Of a stretch of DNA of 64,000 bases, positions 1 through 10,075 are shown piece after piece. This DNA comes from Salvia splendens (taxonomy: Eukaryota; Streptophyta; Magnoliopsida; Lamiales; Lamiaceae), in the NCBI RefSeq assembly GCF_004379255.2, contig NC_056045.1, positions 10,319,593 through 10,383,592 on the forward strand, given 5' to 3'. The translations under genes were made by a program, and so were the position numbers. Position 1 is the stretch's first letter, and every line of letters starts with the position of its first letter. Under the pieces are notes generated by a model that was not told the DNA's origin, ran no database searches, and saw only the letters and a program-made list of their open reading frames with translations.

Positions 1-253
1 ATTTAAGAATAAAATTGTAAGAGACTATTGATTTACTCCTTGTAAACATGTAATGTGAACACATATTTATTAAAAAGATAAAACAACTCCACAAAAATAT
101 AAATGTTGAGTAGTAAAAAAAAAATAAAGTAACTAATTTGCCCCCAAATGCTACAGTAATGAGCCGCTCATTTGGAGCTGGACTTGGACATGGGCCTCCA
201 TTTCGATTTGTGGTTGCTGAATTCGCCTCTCCACCACAACCTTATCGACTTGT
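1..253. other. Unassigned flank
   Basis: AT-rich sequence followed by a moderately GC-rich stretch (about 140-253) just before the Harbinger insertion. One frame stays open across this stretch, but it is too short to assign. Confidence 0.4.
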
Positions 254-256
254 TTA

Positions 257-2190
257 GAGCATCCACACTGAGAATAGCTCAGCCATAGTCCAGTCATAGC
301 CTAGCCACAAACTCCTTCTGTCACAGCATCAGCACTAAAAATCCTCCTGCCACATCATCAAAACAAACAAATAGTCCAGCAATAGCCTAGCCACATCACT
401 CAAAATTATATAAAACAAATAATTAACAATCACACAAAATACGGAATTAAATTTACGACATAGATACGGAAAAATTCAATTATATTATTAAAATTAAAAA
501 AGTACATTAATTAAAAAAAATTATATTAATTTTAAAAAAATTACATTAATTAAAAAAACCGCCTTCGTCTCACTCCTCGTAGCCTCCGTCGCCGCCGCCC
601 CCCAACCATGCCGCGGCGGCATTCAAATCGGCTCGCATGCTCACGAGCATTGCGTGAAGAAAACTCTTCTCCTCAGGGTCAGTTGCCGTCTTCCAATCGG
701 CTAAGGTCTTGGCCATCTGAACCCGAGTTTGTTAACGCGCGAAGAAGGCGAGATCGGCTGTCGACTGGCCAACAGGGGGGATGCCGACTGGACCTCCTGG
801 GACCCCCCGGCGACCCCCCTAGATTCACGTTGCGCCGGCCTTTGACCAGCCAGGTGAGTTCGGCGAGCGAATGATGGAGGGGACGGGAGCTCCTGAGCAC
901 CCTCGGGGAGGTCGTGGGAACCGCCGCTGCTGCCGCTGTAATCACCGTTATAGTTCAGTCGCTGCTTCTTCGGGCAGCCAGCGCCGACACCTGCCCGGAT
1001 CTTCTCGGAGTCTGTCAGCACCTCATAGCAGTTCCAGTAGGTGAACTCCTTATAGAGGCCATGCACGGGGAAGGCTTTCTCCGCTATCCTCCTGTAGTCC
1101 TCGTCAGTTTAGCCACTGCTCTGGATGCGGAGGGCGTTGGCGTACAAGCCCGAAAATCTGGAGACCCCAGCCCTGATTCGGTCCCACGTCTTCCGACACT
1201 CCTCCCCGTTGAGTGGTCTCCCCTCCGGGCAAAATGTCTTGTAGGCTGCTGCTATTTTGGCCCACAAGCTGACGATTCTAATTGTTCGAAGTGAGGGGAT
1301 CATCGCAAACACTCACCCACGCCTTGGACAGCGCGACGTTGTCCGCATCCGTCCACTTCATCCGTACCTGGCTATCGTCATCAATCGACTGCGACGACTC
1401 GCCGACCCTTTTGCCCTTCCCCTTGCCCTTCTTCTTTGGGCCGGCCCGACCCCGCCCTACTCCACCCGTTTGAACGGGAGTTTCCGGAACCCCGAGAAGA
1501 TCAAACCTCAACTCCTCTAAGGAGAAGGTCTCAAATTGTGTGAACTACGTCTTCGATGGGGTCGATGTGTGCGAAGAAGCAGTCGAAAAATCAAAACTGG
1601 GGCGATAGACGTTGTCCCCCCCCCCGGCGTCTCCTACGTCACGGGCTGCATCGCCGGTACCCCCCCAGCATCATCTGCATCCCGGGTGCCCACCCCTGAC
1701 ATCATCTGCATACCGGGATGCATTCCCGGTACTCCCTACCATCCCGGCATACTAACCCCGCCTGCCATCCCAGGCATACTACCCCCCCGCCTGCCATCCC
1801 GGACATCATCTGCTGCCACGGGTACATGTTGTAGTACCCTCGCATCGGACCCCATCCACCTCCCACGGGTACCGAGGGAGTTTGAGACCCGCTCGTCACT
1901 GGAGTACCTTCGTTGTTGTTGCTCTTGCACAGAAATTAAGATAGAGAGAATACTCGTTAAAACAAGCGGTGCAAATGAAAATGACGTGCAAATCGCGTAT
2001 ATATAGTGTTTCAAAAATTAAAAAAAAATCCGCTCGTCGATCCGGAGCCTGCGATGGCGGCCAGCGGATCGGCGAGCGCATCGGTCAGCGCTCGGAAATC
2101 GGCGTGCGCTCGCTGATTTTTCCCCAAAATTCGGCTAGCCGGTTACAATGGTTCGGCTAGCCGGTCCGCTCGCCGCCATTGTGGATGCTC
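257..2190 (-). mobile_element. PIF/Harbinger-type DNA transposon with decayed ORF1
   Basis: Terminal inverted repeats begin GAGCATCCACA at 257 and end TGTGGATGCTC at 2190. They are flanked by a direct TTA at 254-256 and 2191-2193, the target duplication expected of PIF/Harbinger. The 1,934-bp body carries a minus-strand remnant of the Myb-like accessory gene (ORF1). A TATATATA box reads on the minus strand near 1998-2006, upstream of that gene. No DDE transposase was seen, so the element is non-autonomous. GC content inside is far above the AT-rich flanks. Confidence 0.85.
570..1930 (-). pseudogene. Myb/SANT-like Harbinger ORF1 remnant (NAM-associated type)
   Basis: Minus-strand fragments in shifting frames spell a Myb/SANT-like protein of the kind often annotated 'glutathione S-transferase T3-like' in plants. 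In order: a Gly/Met/Tyr-rich N-terminus (about 1700-1900); a Lys/Gly-rich linker and the start of a SANT helix with MKWTDADNVALSKAWV (about 1278-1360); the rest of the domain with PLNGEECRKTWDRI (about 1109-1260); a segment HGLYKEFTYWNCYEVLTDSEK (about 1000-1066); and a tail DWKTATDPEEKSFLH ending in a stop near 570. Several frameshifts and stops separate the pieces, so it is broken. In Harbinger elements this protein helps the transposase bind DNA and enter the nucleus. Confidence 0.75.
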
Positions 2191-2277
2191 TTAGGATCCA
2201 TGTCGACTGACAAATCTAACGAGCAAGTGCCTACCCCTTTTGTTTATGAAAAATAATTTTATTTTGTCATTTTGGGA

Positions 2278-2956
2278 TAGGGATGCCAATTTAGCCCGCA
2301 ACCCGTGGGCCGGCCCGAATAGCCCGCCAAATTTATAGGGTTAGAGCTGAAAATTTCCAGCCCGATTAGCCTGCAACCCGTTAGGGCCAGACCCGAAAAC
2401 CCGATAAAATTTTTATTGTTCTATTTGTTTAACTCTAATTCGACACTTCATTGATTATTTTATAATATAGATTACTGAAAAAATAACTTTCCATTTTATA
2501 AATTAAATATATAAATTATATATTAATTTTTTATTAATATAGTAATAGATAAATGAATTAAAAACTTCAAATTCACTAAAAATATATTTAAATTTCTAAA
2601 CATGCTTTAAAATTTTTTGATGTTTATGTTTTATTTTGCATAAATCTCAAATATTAGTATTTGATCATATTTATGTTTGAGTTTAAGCATATATCTCAAA
2701 TTTATCATGATTAAATATTTTACATTTTATAAATATAACTAATTTTCACCATGATTTATTAGATTGATCGGCATGTTAATTTTATCGGTAGCAACCCGAT
2801 TAACCCGATGGGCTAGCCCGGAACCGGGCTTTAAGGATTAGGGTTGAACTTTTATAACCCGGAAAAATCACAACCCGATTAGTCCGCACCCGATTGACCC
2901 GCAACCCGAATAGGGTTGGCCCGAAACCCGGTGGGCTGGCCCGATTGACATCCCTA
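2278..2956. mobile_element. hAT-type MITE
   Basis: A 679-bp element with ends TAGGGATGCCAAT and ATTGACATCCCTA and a perfect 8-bp target duplication TTTTGGGA (2270-2277 and 2957-2964). The 8-bp duplication and TAGGG start fit the hAT superfamily. The subterminal regions are packed with CCCG-rich motifs (AACCCG, GGCCCG) on both sides, while the middle is AT-rich. No coding capacity was seen. Confidence 0.85.
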
Positions 2957-3245
2957 TTTTGGGATATAAATAAAAAATTGTCTATTTTATAAAAATGAAA
3001 TACTTTATTCTCATATTTTACCTAGCTAGTTTTTCTCCACTCTCTCTTACAAGTGTACAAAATAATTTGTTAAGAGTTTGTTCGATTTGCAAGATTATAT
3101 TTCAAAATTAAATATGTACTTATATTTGATTCATGTGATTGAATCTCACAACTTAATCTTATATGGATAATTATTAGATAATAAGTCAAACTAATCCCCT
3201 CTAAGTAAATAATCTCATAATTTAATCCTAAATAATAATCATATA

Positions 3246-3434
3246 CTCCTCTGTCCCAATATAAACGAGGCGTTTCTTTTCGGCCGTTGTTTTGCGAAGA
3301 TGATAATAAATAGTTAGGGTAAAGAGAAAGTAAAGTAAGAGAAATAATAATATAGAAATTGTATATACATTATTATCATTTTTGCAAAACAATATCCGAA
3401 CAGAAACACCTCACTTATAGTGGGACTGGGGGAG
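3246..3434. mobile_element. Mariner/Stowaway-type MITE
   Basis: The ends CTCCTCTGTCCCAAT and GGGACTGGGGGAG are imperfect inverted repeats flanked by TA on both sides. Length is 189 bp with no coding capacity. Confidence 0.75.
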
Positions 3435-3520
3435 TATTCAATCAGTCATATCAAGCGAATGTCAGTTAAAGTGAAATTCGAATGGTAAACAGCACACCAA
3501 GAGAATATTTGTAATAAATA

Positions 3521-3824
3521 CTTCTTCCGTCCAAGAAAAATAGGACACATGGTGAATGACACAAGTTTTAATGTGGAATTAGTAAAGTAAGAGAGAAAGG
3601 AAAAAAGTAATAAAGAAATAGTGTTAAATGTAAGGTCCATATTATTAATAAGAGAGAAGTGAATAGAAGTAGTGTTATTGGAATGCAAGGTCCATATTAT
3701 TAGTAAGAGAGAAACAAAAAAGTAAGAGAGAAGTTGTTGAACACTTTCCTTTTTTAAATGTGCTTTATTTTTCATGGACAATCAAAAATGACAAATGTGC
3801 TCTATTTTTCGTGGACGGATGAAG
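3521..3824. mobile_element. Mariner/Stowaway-type MITE
   Basis: The ends CTTCTTCCGTCCAAG and CGTGGACGGATGAAG are inverted repeats, with TA at 3519-3520 and 3825-3826. The interior contains internal duplications of a segment with 'aggtccatattatta' (about 3630-3710). The open frame over it is incidental. Confidence 0.7.
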
Positions 3825-3826
3825 TA

Positions 3827-4330
3827 TTATAAAGTTATAATCTTAAATTTGCATTTAGAATTATTTATTCTTTATTTACTAGATTAACATATTTTTGGAT
3901 TTTAATAAATATGTGTTTATTTTAGATTTGTACGAGGAGTAAATTTATAGTTTTTTATACTTTTATTTTAAAATAAAGTAATTAATAAATTCTACTAAAA
4001 TAAATTCAGTTATAATTATATATTAGTATAATGCACTGATTACTTAATAGAGAACATTTGTGGTCATGTATAAACTTAATTATGAATTAATTAAGAGGAA
4101 ATAAAATTTTTAAAAAAAACTATTAAACGATGTTATCAAGTACATGCGCTCTCGTAATATGTGAAATTTTGATTCTCGGGAGTTTTAATAAATTATTCGA
4201 TTACTTACCAACCAAATTTGCCGAGAATGGACGTACAAAATTAATTATAAAAATAATCTTTTAATATACGAAGAAATAGTTTTCCGATATAAATAATCTT
4301 TTAATATACGAAGAAATAGTTTTCACTATC
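3827..4330. repeat. AT-rich intergenic DNA with a 40-bp tandem duplication
   Basis: No gene seen. A 34-base segment starting AAATAATCTTTTAATATACG occurs at 4251-4284 and again at 4291-4324 (period 40), without visible differences. Confidence 0.7.
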
Positions 4331-4989
4331 GGGGAGTGTTATATTGGTAACTGAATACTTATTGGTAGCTATAATTAAATAATAACTCTTAGTTATTCAA
4401 ATTAAGAGGTCTAGATCATTAGTCCCGAAATGTCAATAAGATAAAAAACAAACGTTAATAAGCGTATTAAGGTTAATTTACAACAAATTAGTTATAACTA
4501 ACTTTTGAAAAATATCACATAACTTTAAAAAGCATATAACTTTCTCGATTTAAATTATTTTTTCGCACAACATATATCAAATTAAAGATAATTTCATAAG
4601 GATTCTAACGAGATATCACTTGCATATGTTCCGAGGTCAAAATTTAAATTTTTTAATAAAAATTATCAATTTTTTCGTACAGCAACAAATATCAACATAG
4701 TATATAAAATATGTCAATATAATACGTATAGAATGTCATTCTTAAAGCAATGTGTTGACATAAGCAATATGTCGACATTCTCAATTCATTGTGTTGATAT
4801 TTTCAAAACATTATATTGACATTTTCATCAAAAACCCTAATTTGATATTATTTTTATCTATTTCTATCTAATTAATAAAAATAAAAATTACATACAGCAA
4901 ATTTTAGACCACTAGATTTCTAAAGTCATATGGTCTTAAATTAGTTGTAGTTAGCAACTAGAGAGTGGGTTAGCAATTGATCACTCCCC
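4331..4989. mobile_element. Terminal-inverted-repeat MITE (family unclear)
   Basis: Ends read GGGGAGTG...TTGGTAAC and GTTAGCAATTGATCACTCCCC, forming imperfect inverted repeats of about 22 bp over a 659-bp element. The interior has several 'tgttgaca/tgtcgaca' motifs (about 4690-4830). I could not see a clear target duplication; a Mutator-like origin is possible but not shown. Confidence 0.55.
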
Positions 4990-5081
4990 TTTTAATGATA
5001 ATACTACACCAATCAAATTTTCATGCATATCGGATAATATTACACCAATCAAATTTTCACCCACTAAATTACTAGTAAATA

Positions 5082-5260
5082 CTCCCTCCGTCCCGTGCTA
5101 CTCGCACGTTTGCTTTTCGGCACGGAGATTAAGGAATGAGTGTATAGCAAAGTCAACAATTGCGGCTGTAGGTGATAATTTTTACTAAAAATGGAAAGAG
5201 TGCAAATAACTTGGGACGCCCAGAAAGGAAATAAGTGCAAGTAACACGGGACGGAGGGAG
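5082..5260. mobile_element. Mariner/Stowaway-type MITE (CTCCCTCCGTCCC family)
   Basis: Perfect-looking ends CTCCCTCCGTCCCGTG and CACGGGACGGAGGGAG, flanked by TA. Length is 179 bp. The same family recurs at 23698-23876 in the same orientation and at 31042-31220 inverted. Confidence 0.85.
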
Positions 5261-5774
5261 TATTTAAATTTTACTAATCTTATTTCCTCTTTATCAAAAA
5301 AAAATAATAATAATCTTATTTCCTCACGCCTATCTTTGGATACGATACACATTTAAAACTTCCACTTACCAATTATATAGTCAGAGCTAATTTCTCAATA
5401 TAAACTTAACATTGTTTTGATAATGTAGATAACTAATCTAGTTTAGAAAAAAAATTTCCTCTCCGACTGCAAATTTCTTATTCAAGCCATAGTTGTAATT
5501 AAAGGTGGTTACAAACGTCTACATATAGCCACTCTATCGTCATTCTATAGTATATAGCCATCCCCATAGCGGCGACGACGGTGGCTGGACCTATAACTAG
5601 CATGAGGGTTGGACAAGACAAGAGATTTTAATTTGATGCGCGATAAATTACTACTCTGTTCCGCAATAGGAGTCTTATGTAGTTATCGCACGAGTTTTAA
5701 GAAATGTAAAGAAAAGTTAGTTGAATAAGTTAGTGGAATATGAGTCACACTTATATATATATAATAGTTTTATA

Positions 5775-6047
5775 CTCTCTCCGTTCCGTTTTAGGAGTCC
5801 CGGTTGATCAATTTCGGGCGTCCCACTTTAGGAGTCCCGGTTGGGATAAACTAATAAAAAATGCCTACAAAATAAGTAAAAAAGTGTTAAAAGTGGGTCT
5901 CAACATCCACTACAACATATATTTATTACACACTCAATTAAAAGTGAGTCCCAATATCCACTATAACATAAATTTATTAAACACTCAAACACTTTCTTAA
6001 AACATGTGCCCGATTCAAATGGGACTCGTAAAGCGGGACAGAGGGAA
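5775..6047. mobile_element. Mariner/Stowaway-type MITE nested in another MITE
   Basis: Ends CTCTCTCCGTTCCGTTTTAG and CGGGACAGAGGGAA, flanked by TA. It lies inside the older MITE, whose sequence continues on both sides. Two internal copies of 'aaaagtgggtctcaacatccacta' (5886 and 5939 regions) form a diverged duplication. Confidence 0.7.
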
Positions 6048-6101
6048 TATATAATAGTTTTATTATATATAAGTTGGTGGAATGTGAGACTTACTTAACA
6101 T

Positions 6102-7560
6102 TGACACACTTGGATTTTACATGGTTTTAGAGGGTGGTTTTGTATGAATTTGATCATATTTCATCTATTATTAGGCGTGTTTACATCTACTTCTGTATTA
6201 TGTTGGTATATTGACCATTTTGTTAAGAATGTGTAGAAAAATGTGCAAAATAGGTGGATGTGCAGTAGTCTTGGCTTGAGACAATTTTACTGGAGATTTT
6301 GAAGTCCAATCAACCCCCAATGCACATCATTCTCTTCTTCTTCGAAAGAGCTTCGCGTAGGTACCTCACACGCCCCAATCAGAGTTTGGATGAGAGAGAT
6401 ATGGCCGTTTTACGAACACTGCGCTGTCCAGAAAATCTCAATCGGCCGGGTGAATTATTACCCTGTAAATCCACCCGGCCGGGTGTCTCAAATGGAGCAG
6501 AATATGGTCGAAAATCATCACCCGGCCGGGTGAATTTTACCCTTTATAATTCCACCCGGCCGGGTACGTTGTTTTGACGTATTTTTATACCAAAAACGTG
6601 ATTTTTGAAGGGAATAAAGAGGAGAATAAGCCTAGGGTTCATTCCACACCACACCAAACGCCACCTACACTCACATACCACCCCAAGCACACCTTTGAGA
6701 GGGAGAATTGAAGATTGAAGACTTCTAATCGGAAGATTGAAGTCACCTATCCATCGATTGATCTCACAGGAGTCTTACTATCTTTACTTCATGTATTTGT
6801 TGAATTCATTTATTTTGAACATGGTTTTCTCTATAAACATGAGTAACTAAACATCTCTTGTAGAATTCTTGGTGATGATGCACTGATTTCATAGTTTTTA
6901 TCCGATTGATTTTGTTCTTGCCTTGCTCTTGTAGTTATTTGATAATTCTTGGGTTTATTCCTTTCAATTGCCTGATCACCACTTGATTGTGTAGGATTAA
7001 TTAGATTAATCGGGAGATGAAATAATTAATCCGGAAAGAAGAATAATTCACACCTTAATACAATAGAACTCGGGAGAGTTGAGGTTTTGAGTGAGGTCAT
7101 TGACCTAATCGAGCTTTTGGGAGTTAGGAGTTTAGGATTAAAAGGGGACTTCGATCCTAGCACCTAATCTACAGGTTTCTCACCTCGGGAGGGGGTTTAA
7201 TCTATAATTGTGGTCGGCTTAGTAACTCTAGAGACACCAAAAGGTAAAGCGAATTGACTGGATAAGAGCTTGGAATTGTGCTTCGGATCCTTGAGTTCTG
7301 CAATTTTCTCCATATTATCTTTTCACATCCTTTTTACACCGTGTTTCCTTGTTCTTAATTGTTACTTGCTTACTATATGCTTTTATTAGTTGTTAGAACA
7401 AGCCAATCTTTTCTTGATTGTCTAGATAGTAGTTGATTTTTGTTCGTGGTAGTTAAGTGATACAAAATTGTCTCTGTGGGATCCGATACTCTTGCTTACT
7501 AATTGCTACACTAGCCCCGTACACTTGCGGGTATCACTTGTGTTAAAATAAGTTGAGTCA
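6102..7560 (+). mobile_element. Solo LTR, gypsy-like
   Basis: A 1,459-bp unit starting TGACACACTTGG and ending AAGTTGAGTCA, with target repeats AACAT (6097-6101) and ACCAT (7561-7565), 4 of 5 matching. The flanks rejoin into a continuous MITE. Near the right end 'tctctgtgggatccgatact' and 'acacttgcgggtatcac' resemble the end of many plant Ty3/gypsy LTRs. A TATA-like TTTTTATACC lies near 6575. CCCGGCCGGG palindromes cluster at 6443-6563. No internal coding region or second LTR adjoins it, so it is read as a solo LTR. Confidence 0.65.
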
Positions 7561-7648
7561 ACCATATATGGTAAAAGTGAAATAGAAGTCTTATTATGGG
7601 ATGAATGTAATAGTTCAAGTAAGATATGTAATCTCTTAATAAATACTA

Positions 7649-7893
7649 CTCCATCAGTTCTGCGATAGTGGGTGCGTTTCTTTTCGATACACGATTTAAG
7701 AAAAATAGTGTTAAGTTAAATAAATGAAGAATAAAGTATAAATGAAAAAGTAGAGAGATGAAGATAGAATAAAGTAAGAGAAGTAAAGTGAGTGCGAAGA
7801 AATGTATTGATTTTTACTAAAATAGAAAAGAACTACACTACTATCAACGTGCCAAAATGACAAAATGACTCCACTACTATGGAACGGAAGGAG
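7649..7893. mobile_element. Mariner/Stowaway-type MITE
   Basis: Ends CTCCATCAGTTCTGCGATAG and CTATGGAACGGAAGGAG, flanked by TA. Length is 245 bp. Confidence 0.75.
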
Positions 7894-7999
7894 TATTCTT
7901 TTCTTGTAATGTATACTCGTCTGTCTAGACACCATTTCTATTTTGGTACGTCTCATAAAAATATTTTACATCTATTTATATTGTCACGACCACAACTCC

Positions 8000-9405
8000 C
8001 TAGTACTAGTGAGCGTAGCTATTTCGTGACTAAAATAATCTCATCAATCATGAATTCAACATAAGGGAAATAATCAACTCGAGATAATGGTTTTCGAAGG
8101 CGAATGGGTACATAGTCAAGATGAAATCAGAGTAATGAGACTAAATTCATAAATTCCTAGAACATAGTTCTATTGCAGCGGAAGAGTCCAAGACAAAATA
8201 GTATGTATGAAGACATACTACTTTGGGCTACTTCGTTCACGTTCAATCTGAACGTTAGAAAAGAAACATGCAGGGCTGAGTACTTGATTTATTCAGTGAG
8301 CATAGTGCCAAAAATAAGTTTCTTTTAATTTGTCAGCCACAGTTGAGTGAACACTGGGTTTTCATTTTAAAAGAACAGAGTCACTAATTCCTTCCATTTC
8401 ATAAAATTGATTGCTCAATCGCATAAACATAGATACCATATCTGAACGTATGTGAACCGGGAATGTGGCCACATTCCACGACGGTCACCGGACTGGCTAA
8501 CTCGAAAGCTAGCTCACGATCCTCATATGTGTACACTAGTCCAAGTAGGGTTTTCAGCCCTAGTGGGACCCGAATTCAATTTAACATGATTGTCATAGCC
8601 AAGCAAATAAGCAATCATAAAAGCAAAACATGGCATGACAAACATGTTTAGAAAAGATTCACATTTTCATACTAAAATCACATTTTGAAAAGAATTCCCA
8701 CCTGATATGCTTATTCCTCAATTTAATTACTTGTGTTGGCCTCGCTCTGCCCTCGGGCAAAATTCCCTTTGGAAATAAATAGCGTAGCACGCTAATTAGT
8801 ACTTGAACTATTTCTCTTTAGAAAGAATGTATGCACCCTATGGCATAACACTTATATCTTTATTCTTGTCTCATAGGATCTCTAGTCCTTTCTCGGGCTT
8901 CACTAAGTTGTAGGATTTTATTTATCCATATTAACTAAATCCAGATAAATTCTATTATCTTTAAAATACATACTAGGGTACCTATTTAATAAAGTATGCA
9001 TTTTTGGAAAATCCACTTCTAAATCTTTTCTTTGAATTTTTCTTAAGGCCGCCCATGGCGTCGCGGGATGACGCCGGTCGGCTTTCGCATCTCCAACTTT
9101 AATATTTTCTTTCCTCGGAACTTAATAAATTTTTCAGGAATTAATCCATTGAATCTAATTCCTTCATTAAATGGGACAAGCCCAATCCCTTATTCCTCCA
9201 TCGAACTCTCTCTCTCTCTTTTTCTTTTAATTCAACCATGGCCCAACTCCTTAGATGGCCCAAATAAAACAATACTCTTACTTAACTTAAATGGGACTTA
9301 GCCCAATAAATTGACCCAAATAAAGTAATTAAAATGGTCCAACCTTTAGGTACACACCTTCCCCATCGTAACTCCATCTTTCCTCATTTACTCCCAAATC
9401 AGAAG
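8000..9405. other. Left part of the gypsy solo LTR; no gene seen
   Basis: Non-coding LTR sequence left of the nested copia composite. Contains 'gcagggctgagtacttgatt' near 8270 and GC-rich patches near 8470 and 9050. Open frames are short and unsupported. Confidence 0.55.
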
Positions 9406-9546
9406 TGATAGAAATCCATGGATTCCATCCTAAAACCAATTGGTGATAGGATGAGTGGCCCATGGGATTTATATACTAGTTTCAGTTTTCTTTTAACACC
9501 AATGTGGGACAGTTATATGTTATTTTTCTAGTTTCAATTGCCAACA
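9406..9546 (-). repeat. TRIM-type LTR (copy C)
   Basis: Short LTR beginning TGTTGGCAATTG and ending TTTCTATCA on the minus strand. Nearly the same as 14742-14878. A diverged copy lies in the WD40 gene intron (about 30297-30410). Confidence 0.7.
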
Positions 9547-9761
9547 CCCTCCCTCAAACCCTTCAAGGTGAACATGGAGGGGTTGGACTTTTTTTTGATC
9601 GATTGGACAATTGGCCCAATTTTTTTTTTCGATCGGTTGGACCACTGGCCCAAATTTTAAGCCCAAATATACTGTTGGGTCAGTCATTTTTTCGGTTTTA
9701 GCCCAGATATACTGCTGGGTCAGTTAAATTTGACCCACAGTCGGCGACCCGTCTGATACCA
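9547..9761 (-). other. TRIM-type internal segment
   Basis: About 215 bp between two LTR-like units, with a minus-strand primer-binding-like site TGGTATCAGACGG next to LTR B and a purine tract next to LTR C. It repeats 'gcccaaatatactgttgggtc'-like segments (9660 and 9700 regions). No coding capacity. Confidence 0.6.
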
Positions 9762-9997
9762 TGATAGAAATTCATGGGTTCCATCCTAAAACCAAAGAGT
9801 ACTATAATAGAATTCTGTATTTCATTGATTTAATTCTTGTAAAAAGAGTACTATAATATAGGACTATGATCTGCTATACAAGGTAATAAAATTAATTACA
9901 TTGATTCAGCATCTTCTATGTTTGGTACAGTATAATTCTTCCAAATCTTTGGTAATTTGGAGAATATTCTTCGTGATCTCCGTAATCTTCTCCAACA
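9762..9997 (-). repeat. Copia LTR (copy B)
   Basis: Minus-strand LTR starting TGTTGGAGAAGATTACGG, directly after the purine tract, and ending TTTCTATCA. Its body ('attaccttgtatagcaga') resembles the LTR at 28363-28586 rather than LTRs A and C. Confidence 0.7.
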
Positions 9998-10075
9998 CTC
10001 CCCCTCAAGTTAAGTGACGGGATTCCCGATACTTAACTTGCACAATACTTCTCCGAAGGACTTCGAGTTTACTGC

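Larger units (their letters stand above)
5651..7608. mobile_element. Mariner-type MITE split by two later insertions
   Basis: The left part (5651-5774) matches the intact copy at 40392-40641: CTCTGTTCCGCAATAGGAGT, then 'cacgagttttaagaaat' and 'ttagtggaatatgag'. The middle follows at 6048-6101 and the right end, with 'agaagtcttattatggga', at 7566-7608. The element is interrupted by a second MITE (5775-6047) and a solo LTR (6102-7560). The exact right terminus is uncertain by a few bases. Confidence 0.65.

Noticed and set aside
117..260. Possible exon interrupted by the first Harbinger element
   Set aside because: One frame is open across the insertion site after removal, but it is only about 50 codons, ends soon after and matches nothing I recognise.
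608..1294. Plus-strand open frames over the Harbinger gene
   Set aside because: Shadows of the minus-strand ORF1 remnant.
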